From assembly GCF_008838325.1 (NCBI RefSeq), contig NZ_CP042829.1, positions 2,108,001 through 2,172,000 on the forward strand: a stretch of DNA of 64,000 nucleotides. The letters are read 5' to 3'. This stretch comes from Tepidiforma bonchosmolovskayae. Lineage in GTDB: Bacteria; Chloroflexota; Dehalococcoidia; Tepidiformales; Tepidiformaceae. A model generated the notes under the pieces. The model was not told the DNA's origin and searched no databases. It was given only the letters and a program-made list of their open reading frames with translations. Both the position numbers and the translations under genes were made by a program. Every line of letters begins with the position of its first letter. Position 1 is the first letter of the stretch. Below, in pieces: positions 51,519 through 60,385 of this stretch.

Positions 51519-52090
51519 CGCTCCCGCACGGGCGGCCAGCCGAACCGCGCCCGGTACGCCCACGCCAGCGAGGCCGTCGTCAGAAGCCACGCCGCGAACG
51601 ACTCCGCCCGCCGTTGCGGCCGGTTGAGGAGCGCCGCAACCAGCAGCGCCGGCGCGCCCGCCGCCACTGCCCACCCTTCCCGCAGGTGCAGCACCCCGTG
51701 CCCGAGCGCCAGCGCGGCCCCGAACGCCAGCGCAGACCACGGCCCGCCGAGCGCCGTCCAGGCCCCGAATGTGGCGGCCAGCCCCTTCCCGCCCCGCCCG
51801 CCCAGTAGCGGGCTCGTCCGGTGCCCGAGCACGGGCGCCACCGCCGCAGCGACCAGCTCCGGGCCGCGCGTCCCCCGCCGCAGCGCGAGCGCCACCGGAG
51901 CCGCCCCCTTCGCCCAGTCGGCCACGGCAGCGGCCGCACCGGCCAGACGTCCTCCTCCCTTCCAGGCGTTGGCCGCGCCCGGGTTCCCATCGCCCACCGC
52001 CCGGATATCCGCGCCGCGCAGCCGCGCCGCCCATGCCGCGAACGGCAGCGCCCCGAGCGCGTACCCCGCCAGCGCCCATCCTCCCCTCAT
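51515..52090 (-). CDS. PlsY-like glycerol-3-phosphate acyltransferase, divergent subtype
   Basis: This 191-residue membrane protein has about five to six hydrophobic helices. It carries GDGNPGAANAW instead of the classical GSGNXGATNXXR of PlsY, and GHRTSPLLGGRGGKG in place of GHXFPXXLKFKGGKG. It therefore belongs to a diverged subclass. PlsY moves acyl groups from acyl-phosphate to glycerol-3-phosphate. The position between lycopene cyclase and a glycosyltransferase, with ATGA overlaps on both sides, suggests that it acylates a carotenoid glycoside, as CrtO does in staphyloxanthin synthesis. This is inference. Confidence 0.82.
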   Translation of the reverse strand: MRGGWALAGYALGALPFAAWAARLRGADIRAVGDGNPGAANAWKGGGRLAGAAAAVADWAKGAAPVALALRRGTRGPELVAAAVAPVLGHRTSPLLGGRGGKGLAATFGAWTALGGPWSALAFGAALALGHGVLHLREGWAVAAGAPALLVAALLNRPQRRAESFAAWLLTTASLAWAYRARFGWPPVRER

Positions 52091-52869
52091 GCCGGTCCCG
52101 CCTCCGCGGCCCGTCTCCGGATCGCCGCGGCGATCGTCCGCGCCCGCTCACGGCCTTCGGGCGCCAGCAGCAGCGTCAGCCCGACCGCGACCAGGCCGTT
52201 CGTGACCAGGAAGAACACGAACTCTTCAACCGGCAGCCCGCCCGGCAGAAAGACCTCCGTCGACGTCCGCTCAGCGATGTGCCAGATGCCGTCGTTGATG
52301 GCAATCGTATCGGCCGCCGCCAGGTACAGCGTCGGGACGCCGAACCCCGGCACCACCACCCGCCACCAGCGAACCAGGATGTCCGCGCCGAACCCGAGCT
52401 GCAGCGCCAGCGGCGGGGCAGCCCACGCGAGGATCAGCCCGAGATACCGCATCGACTCCGGCCCCGCAATCGCCAGTAAGCCGCCCAGCGCAACCGCCAG
52501 CAGGGCTGCCGCCCCAGCCGTGCGGAGGGCCGTGCCGCCCCCTCCGCTGCCAGCGTTCGGCTGGACGCGCAGCAGCAGCCCCACCCACAGGCCGGTCATT
52601 ACCGTCTGCAGGACGAAGAAACAGTACTCCTCGAGGGGCACCCACCCCAGCCGGATCCCCCACGTGCGCTCCTCTGGATACGTCCATGTCTCCGAGGCCA
52701 CGAGGTAGTTGTCCCACGGTGTCGTGTACAGCACCGCGACTGTGGCGAGCAGCGCGATGCCGCCCGCGAGCGCCCGCCGCGGCACCGGCGCCGGCCAGCG
52801 GAGGTGTGCCGCGAGCAGCGCCGCGATCGGCGGCAGCAGGAACAGCCCGAGAAACGCGCCGTAGCTCAT
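52087..52869 (-). CDS. crtY: Lycopene cyclase, fused CrtYc/CrtYd type
   Basis: This 260-residue membrane protein has about seven hydrophobic helices and two related halves, each with a PxEE motif: VPLEEYCFFVLQT in the first and LPVEEFVFFLVTN in the second. The two halves correspond to the separate CrtYc and CrtYd subunits of actinobacterial and archaeal cyclases. It converts lycopene to a beta-ring carotene. It is coupled upstream to the P450 and downstream to the plsY-like gene. Confidence 0.92.
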   Translation of the reverse strand: MSYGAFLGLFLLPPIAALLAAHLRWPAPVPRRALAGGIALLATVAVLYTTPWDNYLVASETWTYPEERTWGIRLGWVPLEEYCFFVLQTVMTGLWVGLLLRVQPNAGSGGGGTALRTAGAAALLAVALGGLLAIAGPESMRYLGLILAWAAPPLALQLGFGADILVRWWRVVVPGFGVPTLYLAAADTIAINDGIWHIAERTSTEVFLPGGLPVEEFVFFLVTNGLVAVGLTLLLAPEGRERARTIAAAIRRRAAEAGPA

Positions 52870-54176
52870 CGCCGCCGCACCTTCAGCCGCCCGCCCCGCG
52901 GCTCCAGCGTCGCCCCCATCGCCCCCCGCAGCGGCCGCCGCGTGACCGCCACGTCCACCAGCTGGAGAATCCGCGCCAGCACCAGCCGCCCCTCGAGGTT
53001 CGCGAACCCCGCGCCGATGCAGTTCCGCGGCCCGCCGCCGAACGGCGCATACGTGAACGGCCCCGGCGCGCCGCCGTTTAGCCACCGTCCCGGGTCGAAG
53101 ACGTCCGCCCGAGCCCAAATCGCCGGGTCGCGCTGAACCAGCAGGTACGAGAGCATCACCCGCTGCCCCGCCGGCAGCCGGTGGCCGTCCAGCTCGACCT
53201 CTTGCACCGTGCGCCGCCCGCCGACGTGAATCGGCGGCCACAGCCGCAGCGCCTCCTTGAGCACGGCGTCGATGACCGGCAGCCCGTCGCCCCTGAGCGC
53301 CGCGAGCCCCTCCCCGGCCGGCGCCGCCCGCGCTTCGCGCGCCGCCCGCGCCAGCCATTCCGGGTGCCGCGCCAGCAGATGGAGCGCCCACGAAAGCTGC
53401 GCCGTGCTCGTATCGTGCCCCGCAATCAGCATCGTCAGGGCGTGGTCCCGCACCCGCTCGGTATCGAATTCCGCCAGCAGCAGGTCGAGGAGCGTCGCGC
53501 CGGGCTCGCCGTGCTCCGCACGCCACGCCATCACCCGCCGGACGTGCTCCTCCAGCAGGGCGGCCCTTCGCGGCGGCGGCCCGGCCCGCCCCCGCAGCAC
53601 CCACAGCCCCGGGCCGATGTAGCGCAGCGCCGCGTGGAGCCCGGGGAGCGTCGCCTCCAGCTCCTCCTGCCCGAGCCGGTAGCCGAAGAACACCTGCTCG
53701 AACACCCGCCACGCAATCCGCCGCATCGCCTCAACCGGCTCGATGAAGCCCTCCGCCGGCCACCGCCCCACCTCTTCATCAACAATCGCCACGATCGCCG
53801 AGGCCTGCTCCCGCAGCCGAGCCGGTTCGAACGCCGGCGCCATCGCCTGCCGGGCCCGGTCGTGCTCCTCGCCGTCCGTCACGAGGATGCTCCGCCGGAA
53901 CAGCCGCGCCACCGGGTCGCCCTCCGGCCGCCACGAGAACGCCTCGCGTCGTTCGACCAGCGCCTCCCGCAGTCCGCCCGGGGAGGCCACCACCACCGGC
54001 CGGAACCGCCCGAAGCCCAGTTCGAACACGGGCCCCAGCCCGGCCCGCGCCACCTCCAGCGCTTCGTACAGCCCCGCCGTTCCGTGACGCAGCGTCCAGA
54101 GGGCGCGGAGGCCGTCCCGCGGCGAAAGCTGGTCGGTCCGCGGGAGGGTGCGCCCCGGGGGCTGCGTCCCTGCCAT
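52866..54176 (-). CDS. Cytochrome P450 in the carotenoid operon
   Basis: This 436-residue P450 has LIAGHDTSTAQLSW (I-helix with Thr), the ExxR motif in LKEALRLWPP, and the haem-Cys signature FGGGPRNCIGAGFA. It resembles the CYP175-type carotenoid hydroxylases of Thermus. In this operon it probably hydroxylates or ketolates the beta-ring made by the cyclase. Its ATG (54176) is 43 bases after the crtI stop and its stop overlaps the cyclase start. A redox partner is not in the window. Confidence 0.9.
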   Translation of the reverse strand: MAGTQPPGRTLPRTDQLSPRDGLRALWTLRHGTAGLYEALEVARAGLGPVFELGFGRFRPVVVASPGGLREALVERREAFSWRPEGDPVARLFRRSILVTDGEEHDRARQAMAPAFEPARLREQASAIVAIVDEEVGRWPAEGFIEPVEAMRRIAWRVFEQVFFGYRLGQEELEATLPGLHAALRYIGPGLWVLRGRAGPPPRRAALLEEHVRRVMAWRAEHGEPGATLLDLLLAEFDTERVRDHALTMLIAGHDTSTAQLSWALHLLARHPEWLARAAREARAAPAGEGLAALRGDGLPVIDAVLKEALRLWPPIHVGGRRTVQEVELDGHRLPAGQRVMLSYLLVQRDPAIWARADVFDPGRWLNGGAPGPFTYAPFGGGPRNCIGAGFANLEGRLVLARILQLVDVAVTRRPLRGAMGATLEPRGGRLKVRRR

Positions 54177-54219
54177 GCCGTTCAGCGTGGAGCCCTCCCG
54201 GGCCGCGCGCAACCGCCCG

Positions 54220-55710
54220 TCACCACCCCTCCTCCTCCGCGATGATCCGTTCCACCACCTTCGCCGAGGAGAGTACCCCCGGCACCCCGGCGCCCGGGTG
54301 GGTCCCGGCGCCGACAAAGTACAGGTTGTCGATATCCTCCGACCGGTTGTGCGGGCGGAACCACGCCGACTGCCAGAGCGTCGGCTGCACGCTGAACCCC
54401 GTACCGAGGTAGGTATTCAGGTTGTCCCGGAAGTGCCGCGGGTCGACCGTGTGCTCCGCAACGATGTGGCTCCGCAGCCCCGGCAGGTACTCCCGCTCGA
54501 GGAACTCGAGGATCAGCTCACGGTACTTCGGCGCCATCCGCTCCCAGTCAGTGGGAGAACCGAGGTGCGGCACCGGCGAAAGCGCGTAGAACGCCTCGTG
54601 CCCCGGCGGCGCTCCGCTCGGGTCCGTCATCGTCGGCACGTGCACGTACAGCGAGAAGTCCCGCGGAAGCCCCTTCGCCCGGAAGATGTCCCGGATCAGC
54701 CCCTTGTACCGCTCGCTCAGGATGATGTTGTGGTGCACCAGCGGCGTATCGCGGTAGAGCCGGTCCGTCCCGAAATACACCACGAAGAGCGACATGCTGT
54801 ACGCCGTCAGCTTCCGGTAGCGCAGGTCCGAATTCCGCCAGCTCCGGTGCTCCGGGTCGATGAGCGACAGGTACGCCTGCGGAACGTCCCCGTTGCAGAT
54901 CACGCGGTCCGCCTCCAGCACGTCGCCGTTCGCGAGCTCCACGCCCGTTGCCCGCCGCCCCCGCACGCGGATGCGCGTCACCTCGCTCCCCAGCCGCACC
55001 TCGCCGCCGAGCTCCTTGAACAGCCGGACGAGCGCATCGACCAGCGCGCCGGTCCCTCCCTGCGCATACCACACGCCCCACTCGCGCTCGAGGTGGTGAA
55101 TCATCGCGTAAATCGACGATGCGACGAACGGGTTCCCGCCGATCAGCAGCGGGTGGAACGTAAAGCACCGCCGCAGGAACGGGTCCCGGATGTACTGCGA
55201 AACAAACCCGTAGACCGACCGGTACGACTGCAGGCGCAGCAGGTCCGGCGCCACCTTGAGCATGTCGGTCACGTGCAGGAACGGCGCAGCCGCCAGCTCC
55301 ACAAACCCTTTCTGGAAAATCGCGCGGCTCGCCTCAAGAAACCGCCGGTACCCCTCGATGTCTGCCGGATTCCACCGCTCTATCTGCCGGGCCACATCGT
55401 CGAAGTTCCCGTTGTACTCGAACCATCGGCCGCGGGCGTCGAAAATCCGGTAGAACGGGTCGACCGGCAGCAGCGTCGCGCAGTCCTCGAACCTCCGTCC
55501 TGCCAGCTCGAACAGCTCCTCGAAGAGGAACGGCGCCGTAATCACCGTCGGCCCGCCGTCGAAGCGGAACCCGTCCACCTCGACGGGAGCGGCCCGCCCG
55601 CCCGCCTTCGGCTGCTTCTCCACCAGCGTGACGGCGTCGCCCCGCGCGGCCATCCGGACCGCGGCCGCCAGCCCGCCGAACCCGCTGCCGATCACCACCG
55701 TGCGCTTCAC
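54220..55710 (-). CDS. crtI: Phytoene desaturase (CrtI)
   Basis: This 496-residue FAD protein begins VKRTVVIGSGFGGLAAAVRM. FAD motif VVIGSGFGG and the conserved C-terminal signature VGAGTHPGAGVPGVLSSAK identify carotenoid desaturases. It introduces four double bonds into phytoene to give lycopene. The GTG start (55710) overlaps the stop of crtB (GTGA), so the two are coupled. Confidence 0.95.
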   Translation of the reverse strand: MKRTVVIGSGFGGLAAAVRMAARGDAVTLVEKQPKAGGRAAPVEVDGFRFDGGPTVITAPFLFEELFELAGRRFEDCATLLPVDPFYRIFDARGRWFEYNGNFDDVARQIERWNPADIEGYRRFLEASRAIFQKGFVELAAAPFLHVTDMLKVAPDLLRLQSYRSVYGFVSQYIRDPFLRRCFTFHPLLIGGNPFVASSIYAMIHHLEREWGVWYAQGGTGALVDALVRLFKELGGEVRLGSEVTRIRVRGRRATGVELANGDVLEADRVICNGDVPQAYLSLIDPEHRSWRNSDLRYRKLTAYSMSLFVVYFGTDRLYRDTPLVHHNIILSERYKGLIRDIFRAKGLPRDFSLYVHVPTMTDPSGAPPGHEAFYALSPVPHLGSPTDWERMAPKYRELILEFLEREYLPGLRSHIVAEHTVDPRHFRDNLNTYLGTGFSVQPTLWQSAWFRPHNRSEDIDNLYFVGAGTHPGAGVPGVLSSAKVVERIIAEEEGW

Positions 55711-56687
55711 GCTTCTGCTCCCTTCGGCGGCTTCGCCCGGTACGCCCGCCACGCGACGAGCGGCAGCAGGGCCGCGCGCCGCCACCCGGGCACGCTCGGC
55801 CGGGCCGTGAACACGTCGTAGTCGCGCCGCTCGACCTCGTCGAGAATCCGCGAGTACAGCTCCAGCGCTGCCGTCACCGCCAGCCGCCCGTCACGGTGGA
55901 GCAGTCCCACGCCCGGCCGCGCCACGGCGTACAGCCGGCGGGCCCGCGCAACCTGGAACCGCATCAGCGCCCGCCAGCGGTCGTCCACCCGGCCGGCCCC
56001 GATCTGCTCCTCGGTCACCCCGAACCGCTCGAGCTCCTCCCGCGGGAGGTACACCCGCCCGTTCCGCCAGTCCTCGGCCACGTCGCGGAGGATGTTCGTC
56101 AACTGCATCGCGACGCCCAGCCGGATGGCGTAGAGAGACGGGTCGCCCGACCAGCCGATGATCCGCATCGACATCAGGCCGACGGTCGACGCCACGCCGT
56201 AGCAGTACCGGGCCAGCTCATCAAAGGTGTCGTACCCCCGGTGGCCGAGGTCGTCGGCCAGCGCATCGACGAGCTGCTTTGCAAAGTGCGCCGGGATCCC
56301 GAACGCCGCCCGCGTGGCTGCCCACGCCTGCAGCACCGGGTCATCGCCGGCCGGGGCTTCCCCCGTCCCGGCGCGTCCCCACTCCCGGAGCCGGAGCTCC
56401 CGGTCCTCGCCGGGCTCGTCGACGATGTCGTCGGCAACGCGGCAGTAGGCGTAGAGCGCCCGGACCGCCCGCCGCTTCTCGACCGGCAGCAGCCGTGTGG
56501 CCGTGTAGAACGTTTGGCTGTGCTCCTTCGTCACCGCCGCGCACCGCGCGAACGCGGCGTCCAGCGCTCCGACGTCGGCCGGCCCGTCCGCTGCCGGCGG
56601 CGTGCCGCTGCCCTCACCATGCGCCATCGCGAGGAGCGCGCGCTCCCACGCCTCGGTCGCTCCTGCTGGAGGGCTCGCCGGCTTCAC
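55707..56687 (-). CDS. crtB: Phytoene synthase (CrtB)
   Basis: This 326-residue prenyl-condensing enzyme has AYCRVADDIVDEPGED, the first Asp-rich motif of CrtB, and QLTNILRDVAEDWRNGRVYLP, the second. HSQTFYTATRLLP is also typical. It joins two geranylgeranyl diphosphates to give phytoene and starts the operon crtB-crtI-P450-crtY-plsY-like-GT2. The GTG start (56687) follows a TAGCGT element by 7 bases, so the message may be leaderless. Confidence 0.95.
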   Translation of the reverse strand: MKPASPPAGATEAWERALLAMAHGEGSGTPPAADGPADVGALDAAFARCAAVTKEHSQTFYTATRLLPVEKRRAVRALYAYCRVADDIVDEPGEDRELRLREWGRAGTGEAPAGDDPVLQAWAATRAAFGIPAHFAKQLVDALADDLGHRGYDTFDELARYCYGVASTVGLMSMRIIGWSGDPSLYAIRLGVAMQLTNILRDVAEDWRNGRVYLPREELERFGVTEEQIGAGRVDDRWRALMRFQVARARRLYAVARPGVGLLHRDGRLAVTAALELYSRILDEVERRDYDVFTARPSVPGWRRAALLPLVAWRAYRAKPPKGAEA

Positions 56688-56780
56688 CCGTCCTACGCTA
56701 CCGCCGCCGGACGCCCCCCGCCAGTAAGCGGCTCAACCAGCCGGCGGCGCTGCTCCCCCGGCTCGCTTGCAGGCGGAGGC

Positions 56781-57146
56781 TCAGCAATGCCAGTGTCGAA
56801 CGAGCCCGTTCTGGCCGGCCGAACAGGCAAGCTCGAACGAGGCCAGCTGCACCGCCACCATCGTCACTGCCAGCGCCACTACCAGGAGCGTCGCCCAGGC
56901 CAGCCCCAGCCCGTTAATCCATCGCCCGGCGGCAAACCCCGCAATCGCCCCGAGGAGCAGGAGGCCGCCGTGGAGCGCCAGGTACACCTGGTCACGGACC
57001 GCCGCATCGCGGTCGCTCTGCACCTCGCTCACCCCCAGGGTTGCGCGCAGCGCGGCCAGGTACCCCGCCGTCAGCAGCAGGAAGAGCAGGAGGGCGAGCC
57101 ATGCCCGCCCTCCCGAATGTCGCGGTTCCCGCTCCATCGTCGTCAC
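56781..57146 (-). CDS. Small membrane protein of unknown function
   Basis: This 121-residue protein has three hydrophobic helices (about residues 15-35, 55-75 and 82-103), a basic N-terminus and a Cys-containing C-terminal tail. No family is recognised. It lies between the carotenoid operon and the thioredoxin-fold gene. It could help with pigment membrane organisation but no motif supports that. Confidence 0.65.
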   Translation of the reverse strand: MTTMEREPRHSGGRAWLALLLFLLLTAGYLAALRATLGVSEVQSDRDAAVRDQVYLALHGGLLLLGAIAGFAAGRWINGLGLAWATLLVVALAVTMVAVQLASFELACSAGQNGLVRHWHC

Positions 57147-57217
57147 TGCCGCATTTCACCGGCCCGGGCCCCGCGGGACAAGTGCCGCGCCCGCCACCCG
57201 TTCGCCGGCCGGCGCGC

Positions 57218-57892
57218 TTATCCGCCGAGCTTCGAACGGAGCAGCTCGATGCACTCGTCGACCGTCGCCACCCGCCAGCCGGCCCAGACCTCGCCTTTCT
57301 GCCAGGCCAGGTACCGCTCCCGCGCTGCAGCGCGCGCCGCCTTGATCTCCTCTTCCGAGGGCTCGTGCCCGAGCTGCTTCGCGATCCCCTCCGGCGACGT
57401 GTCGCCGATGACATCGCGCGTCAGGTGCAGCTGCTCGTTGGCCAGCTTCGGCCGCTCGATGAAGTGGGCGATCTCCCGGTGATTCTTGTCATAAAAGATG
57501 AACACCGGGATCGACTCGAACTCGCCGTCCTTCAGGTACTCGGCCATCATGTCCTTGTTCTGGTCGCGTTCGAAGAACCGCAGCTCGGCGCCCATCGCCT
57601 CCGCCATCCGCTGCGCGACCCCCGTGCCCCGGTACACATCCGGGCACCAGTCCTCGCCGATCACCACGATGTGGTGCGGCCCGTCCGGGCGCGCCGCCAG
57701 CTCCTTCAGCGCAGCTTCCTGCTCCGGCGTCAGCTTCGTGTTCTCGTAATTCTCGAGAAACAGCTCCCGGTTCCGGATGCCGGAGTCCAGGTACTCCTGG
57801 AACGTCTTTCCCCGCTTGAATCGCTCGAGCGTAATGACCGATTCCTTTGCCTGCGTCATCGCCTGCCTCCCGTAGGTTGCTGGTTGCAACAC
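57218..57892 (-). CDS. Thioredoxin-fold protein
   Basis: This 224-residue protein carries a thioredoxin-like region with IVVIGEDWCPDVYRGTGVAQ, where the usual CXXC is reduced to a single Cys (CPDV). SIPVFIFYDKN and the downstream strands match the fold. It starts TQAKESVITLERFKRGKTFQ, has no signal peptide and resembles a thioredoxin family member found with bacterial respiration genes. A monothiol or peroxiredoxin-like role is possible. It has a GGGAGG before the ATG. Confidence 0.8.
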   Translation of the reverse strand: MLQPATYGRQAMTQAKESVITLERFKRGKTFQEYLDSGIRNRELFLENYENTKLTPEQEAALKELAARPDGPHHIVVIGEDWCPDVYRGTGVAQRMAEAMGAELRFFERDQNKDMMAEYLKDGEFESIPVFIFYDKNHREIAHFIERPKLANEQLHLTRDVIGDTSPEGIAKQLGHEPSEEEIKAARAAARERYLAWQKGEVWAGWRVATVDECIELLRSKLGG

Positions 57893-57918
57893 ACCAGCCT
57901 ACGCGGCCGGCCCCCGCT

Positions 57919-59361
57919 TCACAACGCCCCGCCGCCGGCCTTCGCCTCCTCCCATAGCCGGTCGAGCGCCTCCAGGTCGAGCTCCCGAAGGTCCAGGCCG
58001 CGCGCCGCCGCCAGCCGTTCGACCGCGCCGAACCGCTCCCGGAACTTCTCGTTGGCGCCCCGCAGCGCCTGCTCCGCGTTCACGCCAAGCCGGTCGGCGA
58101 TATTCACGAGCGTGAAGAGGATGTCGCCGAATTCCTCTTCGCGGGCTGCGCCGTCGGCTGCCCGGGCCAGCTCCCCTATCTCCTCACGCAGCTTCTCCAG
58201 CGGCCCGTCGATGTCCGGCCAGTCGAACCCTACCCGCCGCGCCCGCCCCTGGATCGCCTGGGATGCCGCCAGCGCCGCCAGTGTCCGGGGCACCCCGTCG
58301 AGGATCGACGCGCGCGGCTTCTCCGCCTGCTTCAGCGCCTCCCAGTTCCGGTACACCTCCTCCGCGGTGCGCGCTTCTCCCTCACCGAAAACATGCGGGT
58401 GCCGCCGCACCAGCTTCCGCGTGATCTGTTCGAACACGTCGCCGAGCACGAACTCCCCTTCCCGCTCCGCCACGGCCGCGTGCATCAGCACCTGCAGCAG
58501 CAGGTCGCCCAGCTCCTCCTCCAGCGCCGCCGGGTCGCCCCGGTCGATCGCTTCCAGCGCCTCGTACGCCTCCTCGAGCAGGTGCGGCCGGAGCGTCGCG
58601 TGGGTCTGCTCCCGGTCCCACGGGCACCCATCGGGCGCATGCAGCCGCCGCACGACGTACTCCAGCCCGTCGAAGCGCCGCACATCGTCCACAGGCTCCA
58701 GCGGCGGCACGAACACCGCGTCGAGGTAGCCGAACGGCCGGTGGTCCAGCTCCGCCAGCGGCAGCTCCTCCACGCGCGCTGCCTCCGTTCCCAGCCGCGA
58801 ACAGACCCGCACCCGGTGGTCCGCGGGGTACCACTCCAGCAGGCGCAGCTTCAGCTCCGACGCGATATCACGGCTGTACACCTGCCCGATGAGCGCCGGC
58901 CGCCACGTGTCCACCCGCACTGCGTGGGCATCGCACACCTGCAGGTCGGCGCCGTCGATTCCCAGCGCCGGCAGCGCGGCATCCACAAAGCTCACCCCCG
59001 GGTACACCCGCACCCCCAGCCCGCGCTCCGCCGCCAGCGCGAGCACCGCCTGCACGCTCCGCTCGGCAACGAGCGGATGTCCCGGCACGGCGAACACCAC
59101 CGGCTCCCCCTCCGCCGCCGCAACCACCCGCCCCGCGACCGCGGCGTACACGTCCTCGAACCGCCCTCCCGTCGCGTACAGGTCGTCGCAATCCATCACG
59201 CGCCCCGCGAACGTCAGGGCCGCGACGGTCGGGTGGTGCCGGGTCCGCAGGATGACCGGCAGCCCCGACCCCAGCAGCCGGTCCGCATCACGCGTGAGCA
59301 GCCCGGCGTCGCCCGGCCCCAGCCCGACGATGTGAACCCGGACCTCGCCCCCCTGCGTCAT
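57919..59361 (-). CDS. Fused tetrapyrrole methylase-like / MazG nucleotide pyrophosphohydrolase (YabN type)
   Basis: This 480-residue fusion has an N-terminal SAM-methylase-like domain (VHIVGLGPGDAGLLTRDADR, then EPVVFAVPGHPLVAERS) and a C-terminal MazG region with two helical units. MazG hydrolyses nucleoside triphosphates and removes damaged dNTPs. EEAYEALEAI and the EEELGDLLLQ motif supply its metal site; REEIGEL and EEEFGDILF form the second. Its ATG overlaps the stop of the oxidoreductase gene upstream (ATGA). YabN-like fusions are common in Firmicutes and Chloroflexota. Confidence 0.9.
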   Translation of the reverse strand: MTQGGEVRVHIVGLGPGDAGLLTRDADRLLGSGLPVILRTRHHPTVAALTFAGRVMDCDDLYATGGRFEDVYAAVAGRVVAAAEGEPVVFAVPGHPLVAERSVQAVLALAAERGLGVRVYPGVSFVDAALPALGIDGADLQVCDAHAVRVDTWRPALIGQVYSRDIASELKLRLLEWYPADHRVRVCSRLGTEAARVEELPLAELDHRPFGYLDAVFVPPLEPVDDVRRFDGLEYVVRRLHAPDGCPWDREQTHATLRPHLLEEAYEALEAIDRGDPAALEEELGDLLLQVLMHAAVAEREGEFVLGDVFEQITRKLVRRHPHVFGEGEARTAEEVYRNWEALKQAEKPRASILDGVPRTLAALAASQAIQGRARRVGFDWPDIDGPLEKLREEIGELARAADGAAREEEFGDILFTLVNIADRLGVNAEQALRGANEKFRERFGAVERLAAARGLDLRELDLEALDRLWEEAKAGGGAL

Positions 59362-60350
59362 TCGACCCGCTCGACGTTTCCACTTTCGAGGCTCCGGTGC
59401 AACGCCACCAGCAGGCGAGTCACCAGCACGCCATCGTCAAAGCTCGCGCCCGGGGGCCCGCCCGCCTCCGCTGCCCGGAGAAATGCCGTGAGCCGCTGTG
59501 GAGCCCACTGGAGCGTCGCAGGGAACCGATACCGGTCGGTGGCCACCGAAAGCCCTTGCCGTCCGCCGTCAGCTTCGACTGCCCCCCGGGTTCCCACCAC
59601 CCGCACTGCGAGGTCGCTCGAGGTCGGCCAGCTCTCCGGCAAAATCCAGCACGCCTCGAAGACGCCGTCTGCCCCGTCGGCGTACCGGACGATGGCATGG
59701 ACCCAGTCGTAGGTCTCGATGCCGTGGCCCGCCAGCTCGCCTCGTCCTCCCAGCGCGTACACGCTGATGGCTCGCTTGCGGCCCATCCAGAGCGCCAGGT
59801 CGAACAGGTGTGACATCAGATACCACGCCGGCGTCGTCCCACCGCTCCAGTGCAACCGTTCCCGTGGCGACGTCACCGGTTGATTCAAGCGCGCGTTGAA
59901 CAGCCGAACGTCGCCCAGTTCGCCGCCCGCGACCGCCCGCGCGGCTTCCGCCATCGGCGGGTTCCAGCGCTGCATCCAGTTCACTTCTGCGTGCAAACCG
60001 GACGTTCTCACCGTCGCCGCCATCGACTCAGCATCCTCGACGGTCGTCGCGAGCGGCTTCTCGACCAGCACCGGCACTCCCAGCGCGACCAGCTCCTCGA
60101 CAGGAGCCCGGTGCACCGCATCCGGCGTCGCCACGTAGGCCGCGTCCGGCCGGGTCTGCCGTACCGCGCCCGCGATGTCGCCGAACGCGCGCGTTCCGGT
60201 CGCATTTGCGAGTTCAAGCGCCCGCGCCCCGTCGATGTCCACAACACCAGCCAGCCCAACCCCAGGCACTCGGCCATCGGCCAGCATCCTCGCCCACGCC
60301 GTGCCCATGGTCCCGGCGCCGATGACCAGCACGCGCTTCCCGTTCGTCAT
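59358..60350 (-). CDS. Gfo/Idh/MocA family oxidoreductase
   Basis: This 330-residue protein begins MTNGKRVLVIGAGTMGTAWA, a Rossmann NAD(P) motif, and carries VLVEKPLATTVEDAE, the EKP motif of the Gfo/Idh/MocA family. It acts on a sugar or inositol-like substrate, which is unknown. ATG 60350 is chosen because it lies 7 bases after a TATGCT -10 element; ATG 60362 lies within that element. It follows glgA by 35 bases. Confidence 0.85.
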   Translation of the reverse strand: MTNGKRVLVIGAGTMGTAWARMLADGRVPGVGLAGVVDIDGARALELANATGTRAFGDIAGAVRQTRPDAAYVATPDAVHRAPVEELVALGVPVLVEKPLATTVEDAESMAATVRTSGLHAEVNWMQRWNPPMAEAARAVAGGELGDVRLFNARLNQPVTSPRERLHWSGGTTPAWYLMSHLFDLALWMGRKRAISVYALGGRGELAGHGIETYDWVHAIVRYADGADGVFEACWILPESWPTSSDLAVRVVGTRGAVEADGGRQGLSVATDRYRFPATLQWAPQRLTAFLRAAEAGGPPGASFDDGVLVTRLLVALHRSLESGNVERVE

Positions 60351-60357
60351 CCCCGGG

Positions 60358-60363
60358 AGCATA
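60358..60363 (-). promoter_or_regulatory. -10 element of a possibly leaderless oxidoreductase message
   Basis: TATGCT on the minus strand ends 7 bases before the ATG at 60350, with CCCGGGG between. It would give a start at or next to the ATG. Confidence 0.45.
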
Positions 60364-60385
60364 ACACGGCTGCCTGCCCCGGCCC

